A stretch of 64,000 bases of DNA, taken from Epiperipatus broadwayi. Taxonomy: Eukaryota; Onychophora; Udeonychophora; Euonychophora; Peripatidae. Below the pieces are notes generated by a model, which saw only the letters and a program-made list of their open reading frames with translations, was not told where the DNA came from and searched no databases. Positions 1 through 11,522 of the stretch are shown here, piece by piece (position 1 is the first letter of the stretch; each line of letters begins with the position of its first letter). The stretch spans positions 248,001 to 312,000 of the forward strand of contig JAQFVV010000500.1 of NCBI GenBank assembly GCA_028023455.1, in the 5' to 3' direction. A program made the translations under genes and the position numbers.

Positions 1-900
1 TTAAAACATCTCTGAGAGCATTGAGAGATCAGCCAGATAACTCAGAAGAGCAGCTAAAAAAACTATACATCAATCACATATCAACCAGCATTATCAATAA
101 GTCAAAATAAGTATAAGTAAATATTAAGAGAAATAACCATCCATCATCATCATTGATGGGAATAAACAAATCTGTTCAATAAATCAGAATAAAATCAACA
201 GTCCATCTTGTGGCTGGATTTGAACCATAAAAAATATAAATCAACAGTCAACCTTGTGACTGGATTGGAAATGGGTCTTCTGTAGACCAGGCTAACTTCT
301 GAGCCTTTGCCAGCTTGGGCAATTATTTAAACATAACTTGGATGCACCAGTTTAGTGCCCATCCATTAAAATACATAAGAGTCAGAAATCAAAACAATAA
401 TGCTGGGACATTTAAAACATGCTGATCATCATCAATGCTCAGGCCACTTGTACTGGCCAACTATAAACTTAAATTTTTAATAAGACTAAAGTAAAATAAA
501 AAAATAATAGTGCATAGGCTTTAAAGAGTATCCTCTTTTGCGCCAACCAGGATGATGATTGATCATCCTGGATTCCCAAAGCACCAAACACATCCCCATT
601 TATCCGTGTCTGAAATCTCACAGAACATGGTCTCTATTACTGTATGTGAACAAGAGATGATGGAATACAATTTTTAACAATTAAATATAAGTTTATTAAT
701 AACAACAACAAAAAAGATATTTAAGGTCTGATTTTGAATAATATACAATAATAAAAGTCATTATACTGTAATTTACAATATTGCTACAAAATTCAAGTTA
801 TCACATTAATTTACATAATTACTATTCAGAATTTGAATTGTTACATTAATTTACAAAATCACGATTCATATTATTACTATGGTTTACATATATATATATG
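1..900. other. AT-rich non-coding DNA with a short duplication
   Basis: No gene is seen. A segment of about 36-40 bases near 203-240 (containing 'atcaacagtccatcttgtgg') is repeated in diverged form at about 239-275. The minus strand of the first copy contains a good RNA polymerase III B-box-like string (GGTTCAAATCC, about 217-227), so a decayed tRNA-derived SINE is possible, but no A box was identified. Confidence 0.3.
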
Positions 901-972
901 TGCACAGACGCACGATTTATAATATACAATTAATATTCAATAACACAATAATTATCATTTGTATATATGTCT

Positions 973-1084
973 TATTTGACAAGCATTGACATATATGTAC
1001 GCACAGATTATTTGACAAGCATTGATATATATGCGCGCATAGATTATTTGACACGCATTGATATATATGCGCGCACAGATTATT
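973..1084. repeat. 36-bp tandem repeat, about three copies
   Basis: Three adjacent units of about 36 bases each begin with 'tatttgaca' and contain the 'gcattga.atatatg' core. Differences among copies are few (gacaagc/gacacgc, acgcacag/gcgcatag). The reading frame across the array is open on the minus strand, which is a consequence of the 36-bp period and not evidence of a gene. Confidence 0.85.
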
Positions 1085-1499
1085 TATAAATTTAATTTTG
1101 TCAAACAATAAATAACATTACTTTTATAATTAATAATTCTATTTTGAATATACATAAAATTTACATACTTGTTATAATAATAAAAGTTATTTTCGCAATT
1201 ATTCTTTTTGTTGAATATAGCTTTTTTTTTCCTTAAAATAAATCCGATCAAATTTTTGACAGAAGATTGATTTAAAATGTCTTTCTTTTTTGTAGTCTAA
1301 AAGATTTTTGGAAATCTTTTTCTTGGCTGTTAATTATATAACGTTGTTCGTTTGTTTTTTCCAAATTATAAATTTAAACCTTTTTATAAATGATTTTAAA
1401 CTATTGTTTTATATATATCTATTAGTTATAAAAATGTCATTTTACTAAGGAAATTATGTAATAAATATAGCTTTACTTCTCACTATATGTAAAATATAT

Positions 1500-1536
1500 A
1501 ATTGTTAATTAGAGAAGATATTAATTAGTATTAAAG
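1500..1536 (+). repeat. Left arm of inverted repeat flanking the Penelope-like fragment
   Basis: This 37-base sequence beginning 'aattgttaattagagaag' is found as an exact or near-exact reverse complement at 2230-2268. The two arms bracket the GIY-YIG-encoding fragment. Penelope-like elements often carry inverted or tandem terminal copies, so the arms may belong to the element. Confidence 0.8.
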
Positions 1537-1544
1537 TTTATCGG

Positions 1545-1580
1545 CTTAACGTTTTCGAGGATCCATGCCTCATATTCATA
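1545..1580 (-). other. Possible relic of the Penelope 3' hammerhead motif
   Basis: Just downstream of the GIY-YIG frame on the minus strand is a short hairpin (GAGG, seven-base loop, CCTC) followed directly by GAAAAC. This is the layout of hammerhead stem II plus the GAAA core, and Penelope-like elements are known to carry hammerheads in their terminal repeats. The preceding CUGANGA box is not intact (it reads ...ATATGA), so at best it is a dead copy. Confidence 0.3.
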
Positions 1581-1636
1581 GCCTTCATAAAATGTATAAT
1601 AAAATATGCAAATACAAATATTCAAATAAGCTAGTA

Positions 1637-2250
1637 TTACATAGTCCATTTCTTCGAGCTCTCAAAGCAAGTGTCCTTTCTATTAATGGCATGGATGTTT
1701 CCATTGATGTAAAATGCCTCCTTTATTTTTCTTTTGTGGTCATTTGATTCTGAGCACAATATTATGGGATTGGCGGGTGTGAAGTTGTGTCCAGATTGTT
1801 TAGCATGCTCCAAGAATACAGAGGACGTGTTGCTGTTTTTCTGAGCTCTGTTAAATGTGTAAATATGTTGACCCAGTCTAGTATTGATTGTAGCTTTTGT
1901 TTCACCATAATATATAGCGTGGCATCCAGACTGAGGGCAGGCAATAGAGTACACCACATGTGGGGTGAACGATGGATCAATGTGGTCTTTAGAGTTGTTA
2001 AGCAATCTATTAGAATTAGGTGGAGTTCTAACTGCTACGTTAAATTTATCGTTTAATGCTTTCATTAGTTTGTTAGATATTTTAGGAATGTAGGGGATTG
2101 TTATTCTAGGTAGATTGGTGCAAGGTACATTATTGTTTATTGTATTATTAAATTTTATGATTTTATTTTTAATAGCTTTGAATTTGAACCCTGCTGCTAA
2201 TAGATCTTTAATATAGTTGTTTATGTTTTCTTTAATACTAATTAATATCT
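1637..2250 (-). pseudogene. Penelope-like element fragment, GIY-YIG endonuclease domain
   Basis: The minus-strand frame ending at 1637 encodes the C-terminal part of a Penelope-like retroelement protein. Visible GIY-YIG features are VYSI, a CPQSGC pair of cysteines, IYYGET, the arginine/histidine in NTRLGQH, and a KEAFYI segment where the family has a catalytic acidic or amide residue. From the first methionine at 2065 there are 142 codons, but the same frame stays open upstream to about 2250 (it includes KENINNYIKDLLAAGFK and PCTNLPRI), so the real coding fragment is longer and has no start of its own. The reverse transcriptase domain that should precede it is absent: the frame runs into the inverted repeat at 2230-2268. 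In Penelope elements this domain nicks DNA to prime reverse transcription. The fragment is probably inactive. Confidence 0.85.
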
Positions 2251-2268
2251 TCTCTAATTAACAATTAT
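2230..2268 (-). repeat. Right arm of inverted repeat flanking the Penelope-like fragment
   Basis: Reverse complement of 1500-1536. It coincides with the upstream limit of the Penelope-derived open frame, which suggests the junction was made when the fragment was formed. Confidence 0.8.
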
Positions 2269-2269
2269 A

Positions 2270-4900
2270 AGGAAATTATTTAAAATTTCGTTATTATGTA
2301 TAACGCTACTCACCACCAGCTGTATATATGTTAATCTGTGCTTCTTTGTTTTTAGATACAGCCAGTATACATATAACAACTTCTTCAGCAAGCTGGGATT
2401 CCCTGGGCAAGCTGGATTTTTCTTGGTGAGTTTGGTTTTGTTGATTATCATCATCAGAAAAAATACAATCCATATAAAATGTTGGTCCCCCTTCTGTCTA
2501 GGACTGTTCCAAGCAAGCAGCTGTTTTGGTTTGATAGAATTTTAGGCAAGCAACCATCCTCCATGTTTAAGGCTATGAATTTCTACAGAAAGAAGTGTCA
2601 TTTTCTCTAGGTGAATTCAAACTCCTGCTAAGGAAAACAGTCTATTATCTTGCCTTCAGCAACCTCAGTTTATGGTAACTATTTTGCCAACTCTCTACTA
2701 CAGCTAACAACAAACTGCAGCTATCCATTTTGGTTAGCTAATTTCTGCCACTAGTAGCCAAGCTGTTCTATTCAGCTCTCACAAAAAACTACAATCCAAA
2801 CTGCTCTCTTCAAAAATCATTACCCAGACTTTGCAGTGGCCCAGTTGGCCACTGCTTAAAATACTACAACCAGACTCCTCTGGTCAACTCTTACAAACTA
2901 CAAGCAAAAAACTGATATTTTTTTTTATCAGTCTTTTATAACTTTGGGTAGGTCAGGTGACAAAAACACAGTGGCTGTTTTCAATTAACTTTAATCCATT
3001 TGAAAACAAGCTGGAAATTTCTATCAAAGTGTGATTTTCATGTTTTTACATTAATCTTTGGAATTTGACCAAAGGTGTGATAATCCTTTAGAATTTTTAA
3101 TCTACAAAGATTTTTAACTACATAGTAGAAATAAAAACAAGCATTAATTAAAAAAGATATTTTATACAAGTATTAATTAAAAGATTTTAAAAATAGACAT
3201 TGTTTTCAAAATTATCAAAAAAACAAGTTATATTTAAATTTCAAAATCATAATTACAAATAATATTTATCAGACTTTTTAAAATATTAATTTCATAATAT
3301 AATTTTTATTTTAAATCGGAGTTATTATTTAACCCTTTACTTAGTATTATTTTATTTTAGAAAATATAGAAAAATATCTACAAAAATTTATTCTATGTTT
3401 ATTTCTACTTTTCCTTTATTTTACATACATATATATATATATATTCACATACACTATATTAGTGTGTGTGATGTAACCCAACTGGTTACAATATATATAA
3501 AGATAATAATTATATAAAGGTATATAAAGATATATGTGGGTATATAAATAAGGATTATAAGATCATACATATATAATGTAAAATTATATGTTAATGTATA
3601 TTTGTATTCATGTATTTGTATCATGTTTGTTATAGTTCAAAACCATCCATAATGGATTGTAATTATATGAAGCATTGTAAAAGTAATAAAGAACATAAAT
3701 GATATTAATATTGTATGGATTTGGCAATGCAATAAGAAAGATAACGTTATAATATTTCATAAAGAGAATAATAAAAAAGTAGCATTGTGGTTCTTTATTA
3801 AAGAGGTTATTAAAAATAATATTTTATAATAAATTTGTAGAAATAATAATGTAATAAGTTAGTTATTATTAAAATATGAAGGGTTTACATTTTAAAAAAG
3901 ATTAAATAATATTTTATAGATTAAAACAAAGTAACTAATTTTTCTTATTAGAAATTTAGATTTTATAAATATGTACTTCAAATAATGTTTGTTGGTCTAA
4001 ATGTTTATTTCAAAAACAACATAACTAAGGTAGATTTTAAAAATATATCTTAAAAGTAAAGTTTAATTAAAATACATTTAAATTTTTAAAAAAGGAGATT
4101 AAAAAGATTAAGAGTGATTTTAATTTTAAGATTATATTTTTTGTATTTGGAATCAATATACTAAAAAAAATGATTTAATTAGATAGATATAAAGTAGCTT
4201 ATTCCAAGTTAACAATTTAATCAATTGGATAATTAAAATATTTTTTTGTAATTAAATGTAAAGTATCTAAGGTTCCAATAAATAGAGATCACTAAGAATA
4301 TGAAAACAGAGATCAATCAGATTTATATATATATATGCAAGTTTTTCTTTAGAAGTTTATTTTTAGCTATTAACACTGAGCTGGTATTTTTCAGCCAGCT
4401 CATAATCATACATATATATATACACACATATTTTGTAAAAATAAAATATATACATTGTAATAAACTTATTTTATTAGAAATAAATAAACACGTACTTTTC
4501 TATCAGTTTATATATACACACATATATATTTTGTTAAAATATAAATATCGTTTTATAATACATAATTTTAAAAAAAGAAATAAATTAACACTTAATTTTA
4601 AAATGGAGTTTTTGAGAAGTTAAAATAAATTAGATCAAGATCTTGCATGTTTTGATAAGAAAGCAATTAGTTCTATTGTTGGGGCTTTGATGGTGAAGGT
4701 ATTTTATGCTATCTATTACGCTGATCAATTGGAATGTTTCTTTGGGATTTTAAAATAAAATATGAAATAAAAGAAGAGAACATTAAAGGTGTGAACTGAG
4801 ACTTTAAAAAAAACTATAAATTACGGACTTTCCTTTTGTTTAAATTAATTGAATTTCTGCCGAGGTCAATACCTAATCTATAAGTTTAAATTCGGCTCAG
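2270..4900. other. AT-rich DNA without a recognisable gene
   Basis: The part at about 2480-2960 is less AT-rich, with many short CT-rich words such as 'ctctctactacagc' and 'ccagactcctctgg', and could be part of an old LTR leader; no frame is convincing. From about 2960 to 4900 the sequence is very AT-rich, with AT dinucleotide runs near 3430, 4320 and 4410. An open frame at 4300-4623 is low-complexity and is not called as a gene. Confidence 0.5.
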
Positions 4901-5832
4901 ACTCGTCAATAGTAAAAATCGAAAATTACATTAAAAAAAAAAATAAGAAGAAAGCGTAAGGAGAAAATGTTGAGCGGCTAGATCTAACAGAACTTTCTCT
5001 TCTGGGAACCTCTTCCTATTACCACCTGGAGCTGCCTTGTAAATACCGGACATAGAGAGCTAGCCGAGGAGAATGAACTGGAAGAAGCCCACGGACAAAC
5101 CACGATCACTATAAAGTGAAATATTCCACCCACACAGGACCTACACTGAAAGATCAGGGTAAATAGACTTTTTTTATTATAATTTCAAGAGACATTTGCG
5201 TAATAGAATTTTAAAAAAAAGAAAAGCCTTCATTTCATTTCAGCAATAGAAAGGGAAGGATATGTAGTCTTTAAGTAGAAGTATTTACTAATTCAAATTA
5301 ATCCACATTATATTGTTTTTTTTTTATTATTTAATTTTTTTTGGTTGTTCTATTAATTAAACTTACCTTTAGTTTCTATGATTGTTGTTCTTATAATGTA
5401 TAGATAGGAATAAGAAAAATTGTATACTCGATCTAAGGACAAGTAAAAATTTAAGATAAAAAGATTTAACATTAGAAAGAGGAGGTTTGAATGCGTTTGT
5501 TTTTAACAAACACACTCTTATAGTAAGTCGCCCTTGAGTTCACTCATAATTATATACCATGATATTTGATGAAAATATTGTATAATTGGTAAAGTGACGG
5601 CGCATGTTCCATCGAGAACGATACATGTTAATTCGTGATTAGAAAGGAAAAGGATCAGGAGGGTTTGATTTGACAAGTAAGAGGGAAGGGAATAACCAAC
5701 AAATAGAATAAAAGTATAATAAATATTTCAACAATAGTGAAGTGTCGATTTGTTTTTTTTTTTGTTTATTATAATTAATTCTTATAATTCATTTTATAAT
5801 CTTGTGGTCCATTAAAAGAAAATTATTTTAAG

Positions 5833-6165
5833 ATGTACATTTGGTGATTGCCGTTCGTAAATAAATTAACCGTTATTATAGAAATTTTATAATGCGGCTA
5901 GGCAAAAATGCTTGGTGGCGCCCTCGAACGGCCACCATATGTAACAATCGCGTGAAATTTAAGAGCGTAACAAAATGTTTTGTTACAGAGGGTAGCAGTG
6001 GGTAAAATTTAAGAAAATGATGTATATTTGGTGATTGCCGTTCGTAAATAAATTAACCGTTATTATAGAAATTTTATAATACGGTCTAGGCAGAAATGCT
6101 TGGTGGCGTCCTCGAATGGCCACCGTATGTTACAATCGCGTGAAATTATTTTGTTACAACACTTA
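5833..6165. repeat. Direct duplication of about 150 bp (two copies)
   Basis: The sequence starting 'atttggtgattgccgttcg' at about 5840 recurs at about 6026 with few changes. Each copy runs through 'aaccgttattatagaaat' and 'gcttggtggcg' and ends near 'caatcgcgtgaaat' and a 'gttaca'. Copy one carries about 20 extra bases near its end. The GTTACA terminus and the preceding promoter-like DNA (about 4950-5180, with 'actataaag') suggest LTR-derived sequence, but neither LTR boundaries nor a PBS could be fixed. Confidence 0.6.
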
Positions 6166-6422
6166 TGATTGCTCTTTGAATATATTAGTAGCTAAGTAGG
6201 AAAAAGTCATTAATTGACTGAAATCTACCTTGGGTTCAATGTTTGTTGAAATGCTATTTTAAAGAAGTTCCAACTCATAATGCAATTGAGAAAATGATAA
6301 TTAACCAGTAAATATTTATGCAGATTTACATGAAACAAAATTATAAGCCAGAGAAGGAAAATTCCATCATGTCAAGGAGACTTATAAATAAAATTTTATC
6401 TTTGCCTTGGGAAAAAAAAAAA

Positions 6423-6611
6423 GGTACTTATGTATTAGATTTACTGATCATGTTTGCAAAGGCAAAATTCCATACCTTTCTCCAGGGTGTTTGTGATAGA
6501 AGAATGCTATATTTAAAAGTCATAACTACAGCACTACCATTGCACCCCCCCCCCATTATTGGAAAAAGGTATGGCATTCTCCCATTGCAGCAAGTCTAAT
6601 ACATAAGTACC
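6423..6611. mobile_element. Small hairpin MITE
   Basis: Terminal inverted repeats of about 17 bases (GGTACTTATGTATTAGA at 6423; its complement ends at 6611) enclose a partly self-complementary interior of about 150 bases, including a run of C at about 6545. There is no coding capacity. An open frame across it (6318-6599) is an accident of the hairpin. Superfamily not determined. Confidence 0.65.
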
Positions 6612-7470
6612 AAAAATAAGAATAGGAAAAATAAATTAAATATACGTACATGTCATCAAATTGCCAAATTATAAAGCAAACTCTCATTAAGAAATATTCT
6701 GCCATGGTTATATATATGTTCATAAGTGATATATGTTATTTAAAAAAAGAAAAAAAAAACAATTTAGACTGATATTAAGAATGTTATTTTGAAGAACTCT
6801 GAATTTGAATGTATATATTTTGTGATTAACTAGATATTATTGATAAAACTATATTTATATTTGTAAATTTTTTGATTTGTTGGTTTTCTTCTTTTAAATT
6901 AATTTAAAAGAAGTAATTACAATTGCAGCTTAATTTATCTCTCATTTATTTAGCTTTAATTATATAGAAAACAAAGATTCACTTCTTTTTTTTATAGAAT
7001 TAATATAAAATTTAGTTTGGATATAAAATATATGTAGAGAGAAAAAAGGAAAAGTATCTCCTTTCAAATACATAGATGTCTATAAAAGAAAAAAGATCCA
7101 AAGATCTTATTTAAACATAAAAAAGAGATTTCTTATATTTTAAGTTGTTATATAATATTTAAATTTAAATACATTAAAGCAGTAAATACAGTATGTGCAT
7201 GCATGGGAAAATATTTTGATATACATGAAATGTCCAAGAAAAAGAATAAATATTGCTATAAAAAAAAAAGAAATGATAATCACTATAATTTTAAATTAAA
7301 CAGATAAATTGATATTATTTTAAATATTTATTGGGATCACTTTATATGTGATCTAACCCTTGCATTAAATAAACTGTTATTTATGAGTGAACCTATTTAT
7401 ATGAATACAATTATTTAGATCATTGGTTCATATAGTTAAATATATATATATATATATTATATCTATGATA
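6612..7470. other. AT-rich DNA, no gene seen
   Basis: Only AT-rich sequence with an AT dinucleotide run at about 7440-7458 and scattered A runs. Confidence 0.5.
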
Positions 7471-7479
7471 CTATGGTAT

Positions 7480-8400
7480 GTAAAGCATTGATTTTGTATA
7501 TCTGAAGTTCAATCTAAAGATGTCATTGAATTAAGTTAGATTATTGGGTAATACAGCATCTATTGATCCACACTGCCCGATGGTGCTGTTTCTATGCTAA
7601 AGCACATAAATATGCTATTTACAAGGCTGCTCACAGATCTTACGGCATGTAAACTGTTCAAACACTAAGATGTTGAAGTGCACCTTTACCCCAACATCTC
7701 TAGCATCTTGAACATTTTAAGCGATGAGTATACGACACTATAGGCATTACTCTTGACTATTGCGCAGCATATGATATAAAGGTTTCTGTAGTTGTAATGA
7801 CTAAAAGTCTACTAGAATGGATTTTTTTTTTTTGCTTCAATGTATTGTAATTGATGTGAGTTCGTAAAAATTGTAACGAATTCTCAAACGCCCCTACTTT
7901 CATTGTCAGGGGTCAGAATTCACTAAATGAGCAGTGTAAATCATGATTCAGCAAAGTTCACGATCAAGTCGCGCACTTTCTGAGACTTTTTCGAGATCAA
8001 AACAGTTCAATGGCAGACGATCATTTGGTGTTGTAGTTTTGAGATTTACCTGATACAGAAGCATATGCGCTGGCCTTCCTTCAACCCAAAAAATAAAATA
8101 TTTTACCCACCCAGAAAAAAACTGTCTTTGTGATGGTTTAATGAAATTAAGGTGTTGTCAAACATCTGAAATGGAATGTCAATCGCGTCAATGGTGACAA
8201 AGGTATTCCATTCGTTCATGGGACGGGCTTTGAGGGCTGCCTGTGAATCGCTTTTTCCCAAGCAGTACGGCTAATTTATTCTTGACGATGGGATCAGATT
8301 ACAGTGAAGCGTATTAGAACTAAGTTGGAAAGGTGTCAAAATGCCGTAAAGAATATGATGACAGGTCTTAGAGAGGTCTGTCGAGAAAGCCTTGTTTCTT
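7480..8400. other. Compositionally distinct, unidentified segment
   Basis: This block is markedly less AT-rich than its surroundings and has few simple repeats, so it looks like inserted or decayed coding sequence. On the minus strand a frame from about 8273 to 8103 reads PYCLGKSDSQ, then KARPMNEWNTF and IDIPFQMFDN; on the plus strand near 8280-8390 another reads WDQITVKRIRTKLERCQNAV. Neither has a start or a recognisable domain, and stops flank both. I cannot assign a function. It ends at an A-rich block beginning about 8400. Confidence 0.35.
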
Positions 8401-8705
8401 GATAAACAAACAAAAAAAAGTTTCTTCAAAAACAATAAAAAAAACTTGGTTATAAAAAAAAAAAAAGTTTCTTTAAAAAAAAAAAAAGAGACCGGACAAA
8501 AAGAAATGTTTGTTGTTTTTTTTTTAAAAAAAAAATAAAAAGACAGAATATTTTAAAAAGCCAAAAAAAAAAAATAAAAAACCATTTTTTTATTTTTAAG
8601 AAATATACATCAAACCGGTTACAAAAAAAAAAAAAAACAACAATAACAAACAACAAAAAAATCAAAATCAAACAAATCCAAAAATTAAAAACATAAATCA
8701 ACAAA
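8400..8705. repeat. A-rich low-complexity tract
   Basis: About 300 bases of long A runs separated by short words such as 'gtttctt' and 'caaaccgg'. The minus-strand open frame of phenylalanine, leucine and isoleucine (8450-8704) is a product of poly-A composition. It could be an expanded poly(A) tail of the segment on its left. Confidence 0.75.
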
Positions 8706-9080
8706 TTTTGAAAAACAGCCTGGTAACGTTATATCTATTTGTTTTTCACTAGTAACAGCGCCATAGAGCGGTATAGGAAATTAGACGATGTATTACCGAT
8801 TATTGTTTAAAAAAAGGCTCAGACCAACAGAAAGCCACCTCATTGAATTAGTATTATTATGAGAAGTAAATAAATTTAGTTAAATATAAGTAAGTTTATC
8901 ATGATTTATACTAAAGGTATATTTGCTGTATGAATTTTATTTCATATATATATATATGAATCAGCTGTGAAACAAAGATAACTGAATAAATGAGTTATAT
9001 TTATAAGGATCACTAATATTACTTTTTATAAATCTCCACATATGCACTAAAATTTTTTTATATAATTCCTTTCATTTTCT

Positions 9081-9114
9081 AACAGTTTCGACTGTCCTGC
9101 AGTCTTCACCTGAG
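9081..9114 (-). ncRNA. Degenerate hammerhead-like motif (left arm)
   Basis: On the minus strand: TGAAGACTGCAGGACAGTCG followed by AAAC. A five-base stem GACTG/CAGTC with loop CAGGA matches hammerhead stem II and is followed by an intact GAAAC, but the CUGANGA box is damaged (AGGTGA). Confidence 0.4.
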
Positions 9115-9546
9115 CTATAACATTTAAACATATAATCATATAACCATTATTCTATATATATTTTACATTATTATTCATAATCATTTTATTTTTAACCCTA
9201 TACCTTTACTTCCCCTTTTTTCCTAATTATTATTTTCTCATTATTTCTTTACTAGTTCTACTTTATTTTATTTTTTTTATCTTTTCTCCCTATTTATGAT
9301 TCTACATTAATCTCTAATATATTTTTATCAAAAATAAAAAGAATGTAGAAATAGTAAAGAAATAATGAGAAAATAATAATTAGAAAAAATGGAAGTAAAG
9401 GTATAGGGTTAAAAATAAAATATGATTATGAATAATAATGTAAAATATGTATTTTTATAATATGATTATGAATAATAATGTAAAATATGTATTTTATATG
9501 TATATAGAATAATGGTTACATGATTATATGTTTAAATGTTATAGCT

Positions 9547-9578
9547 CTGATGAAGACTGCAGGACAGTCAAAACTGTT
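9547..9578 (+). ncRNA. Degenerate hammerhead-like motif (right arm)
   Basis: On the plus strand CTGATGA (9547-9553) is intact and is followed by stem GACTG/CAGTC (9555-9559/9565-9569) with loop CAGGA, but the GAA box is mutated to AAA (9570-9572). The motif ends with ACTGTT, which could serve as a very short stem III and cleavage site. The two arms have lost opposite halves of the core. Confidence 0.45.
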
Positions 9579-10074
9579 AGAAAATTAAAGGAATTATATA
9601 AAAAATTTTGCTTTAGAGTGTATATGTGGAGATGTGAATATATGAAGGAATGCAAAAAAAGTAAAGGAGAAGATATAAGAATAATACTTCTAAGAAGGGT
9701 CACTACTGTATAAGATTATATCCATGGTGCATTAAAGGCCTGGGAATTTATGTAATTGGCAAATAATATTTGATCATATAATTATTTAAAGGCTAAGCTG
9801 TGGTTATAAGGTTTAAAAATTTAGGTAGTTTGGGATTTTATGAGATATGACGTATTACACTTAGCATGTTTTGTGCCGGTAAGATTTCATGGAAGATTAG
9901 ATATATGTTGTCATGGCAACTAAGACACTGGCATGACTAATCTATGGAAACGTTATTTTTTATCGTACTGATCCGCGTGGTGACCCGCGAGATTTAAATC
10001 GAGAGTATGTCAAATTTTTTCATTCTGTCTTTTGTAAATACGCCGTTCACGGAGTCAGTACATATATTTTTTTG

Positions 10075-11520
10075 TGCTTTTTTAGACTTTTGTGTTGAGA
10101 TTTTTCAGAGATTTTTTTGATGTAAGTTGCTTAAAGTTGTATTGTTTGATTAATACTACAATATTCTACTCTAATATTTTATGCTTTTCCATACTATTTT
10201 CTCCTATAATATTTTTTCCAAATTTTACATGTTTTACCAATTTTTTACTTTCTGTTTTTGTAATTAATAGATAATAATTTGGAGTGGCTGTATTTTTTTG
10301 TATTTTTTATTTTCGAGCATTTTTAGATTAATACTATAATATTTTTTTCCAATTTTACATATTTTACGTTTATTTTGGGCTTTTCCAATTTTACGTCCAT
10401 TTTGGGCTTTTCCATACTGTAATATTTTTTACATTTAAGATTTGCATCCATTTTGGGCTTTTCCATACTTGGAGTAGCTGTATTTCTTTGTATTTTTTAT
10501 TTTTGAGCATTTTTTTTTTAGCGTGTTGAGATTAATACTTTGTGTTTTTGTAATTAACAGATAATAATTTGCAGTGGTTGTATTTTTTTGTATTTTTTAT
10601 TTTTGAGCATTTTTAGATTAATATTATAATATTTTTTTCCAATTTTATATATTTTATATTTATTTTGTGCTTTTCCAATTTTACGTCCATTTTGGGCTTT
10701 TCCATACTATAATATTTTTTACATTTAAGATTTGCATCCATTTTGTGCTTTTCCATACTATTTTTTTTAGCGTGTTGAGATTAATACTTTGTGTTTTTGT
10801 AATTAACAGATAATGATTTTTTATTTTTGAGCATTTTTAGATTAATACTATAATATTTTTTTTCCAATTTTACATATTTTATGTTTATTTTGGGCTTTTC
10901 CAATTTTACGTCCATTTTGGGCTTTTCCATACTATAATATTTTTTACATTTAAGATTTGCGTCCATTTTGTGCTTTTCCATACTATTTTTTTTTAGCGTG
11001 TTGAGATTAATACTTTGTGTTTTTGTAATTAACAGATAATAATTTGGAGTAGCTGTATTTCTTTGTATTTTTTATTTTTGAGCATTTTTAGATTAGTACT
11101 ATAATATTTTTTTTGAATTTTACATATTTTACGTCCGTTTTGGGCTTTTCCAATTTTACGTCCATTTTGGGCTTTTCCATACTATAATATTTTTTTCATT
11201 TGCAGATTTGCATCCATTTTGTGAGTTTCCATAGTGAGATTTTCTAATACTTTCCAGATATTTTTTTGATGTAAGTTGATTAAGTTTGGATTATTTGATT
11301 TTTTTCCCATTTTTGATATTTCTAGATTAATACCATAATATTTTTTGAATTTATAGATTTTACGTCCGTTTTGTGCTTCTACATAATATTAGTTTGCGTC
11401 CATTGTGCTTCTTTTTAAGTTAACGTAAGTTATTGAAAGTTTGGTGTTTTTTTTTATTTTGATTTTTTAGCATGTTGAGATTAATACTTTGTGTTTTTGT
11501 AATTAACAGATAATAATTTG
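10075..11520. repeat. T-rich tandem array upstream of the Merlin transposase
   Basis: About five irregular units of 230-470 bases share the block 'gtttttgtaattaacag' followed by 'ataataatttgg' (near 10255, 10545, 10795, 11020 and 11495). The last copy runs directly into the transposase ATG (…ttggaatggctg), while the others read ggagtggctg or similar, so the array is built from duplicated transposase leader DNA. The pyrimidine tract plus 'aacag' looks like a 3' splice acceptor. Confidence 0.8.
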
Positions 11521-11522
11521 GA

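Larger units (their letters stand above)
9030..9630. mobile_element. Foldback repeat with Penelope/hammerhead-like ends
   Basis: Left arm (about 9030-9255) and right arm (about 9355-9630) are reverse complements over some 220 bases, including 'ctgcaggacag' near both outer ends and a shared 'aataataatgtaaaatat' stretch; the right arm also carries a short tandem duplication near 9420-9500. No coding capacity. The outer portions carry the hammerhead-like relics listed separately. Confidence 0.8.

Noticed and set aside
4300-4623. 107-codon plus-strand frame
   Set aside because: AT-rich, low-complexity Ile/Tyr/Lys composition, including AT dinucleotide runs; no domain or splice context.
8450-8704. 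84-codon minus-strand frame of Phe/Leu/Ile/Lys
   Set aside because: Reading of an A-rich low-complexity tract; composition alone explains it.
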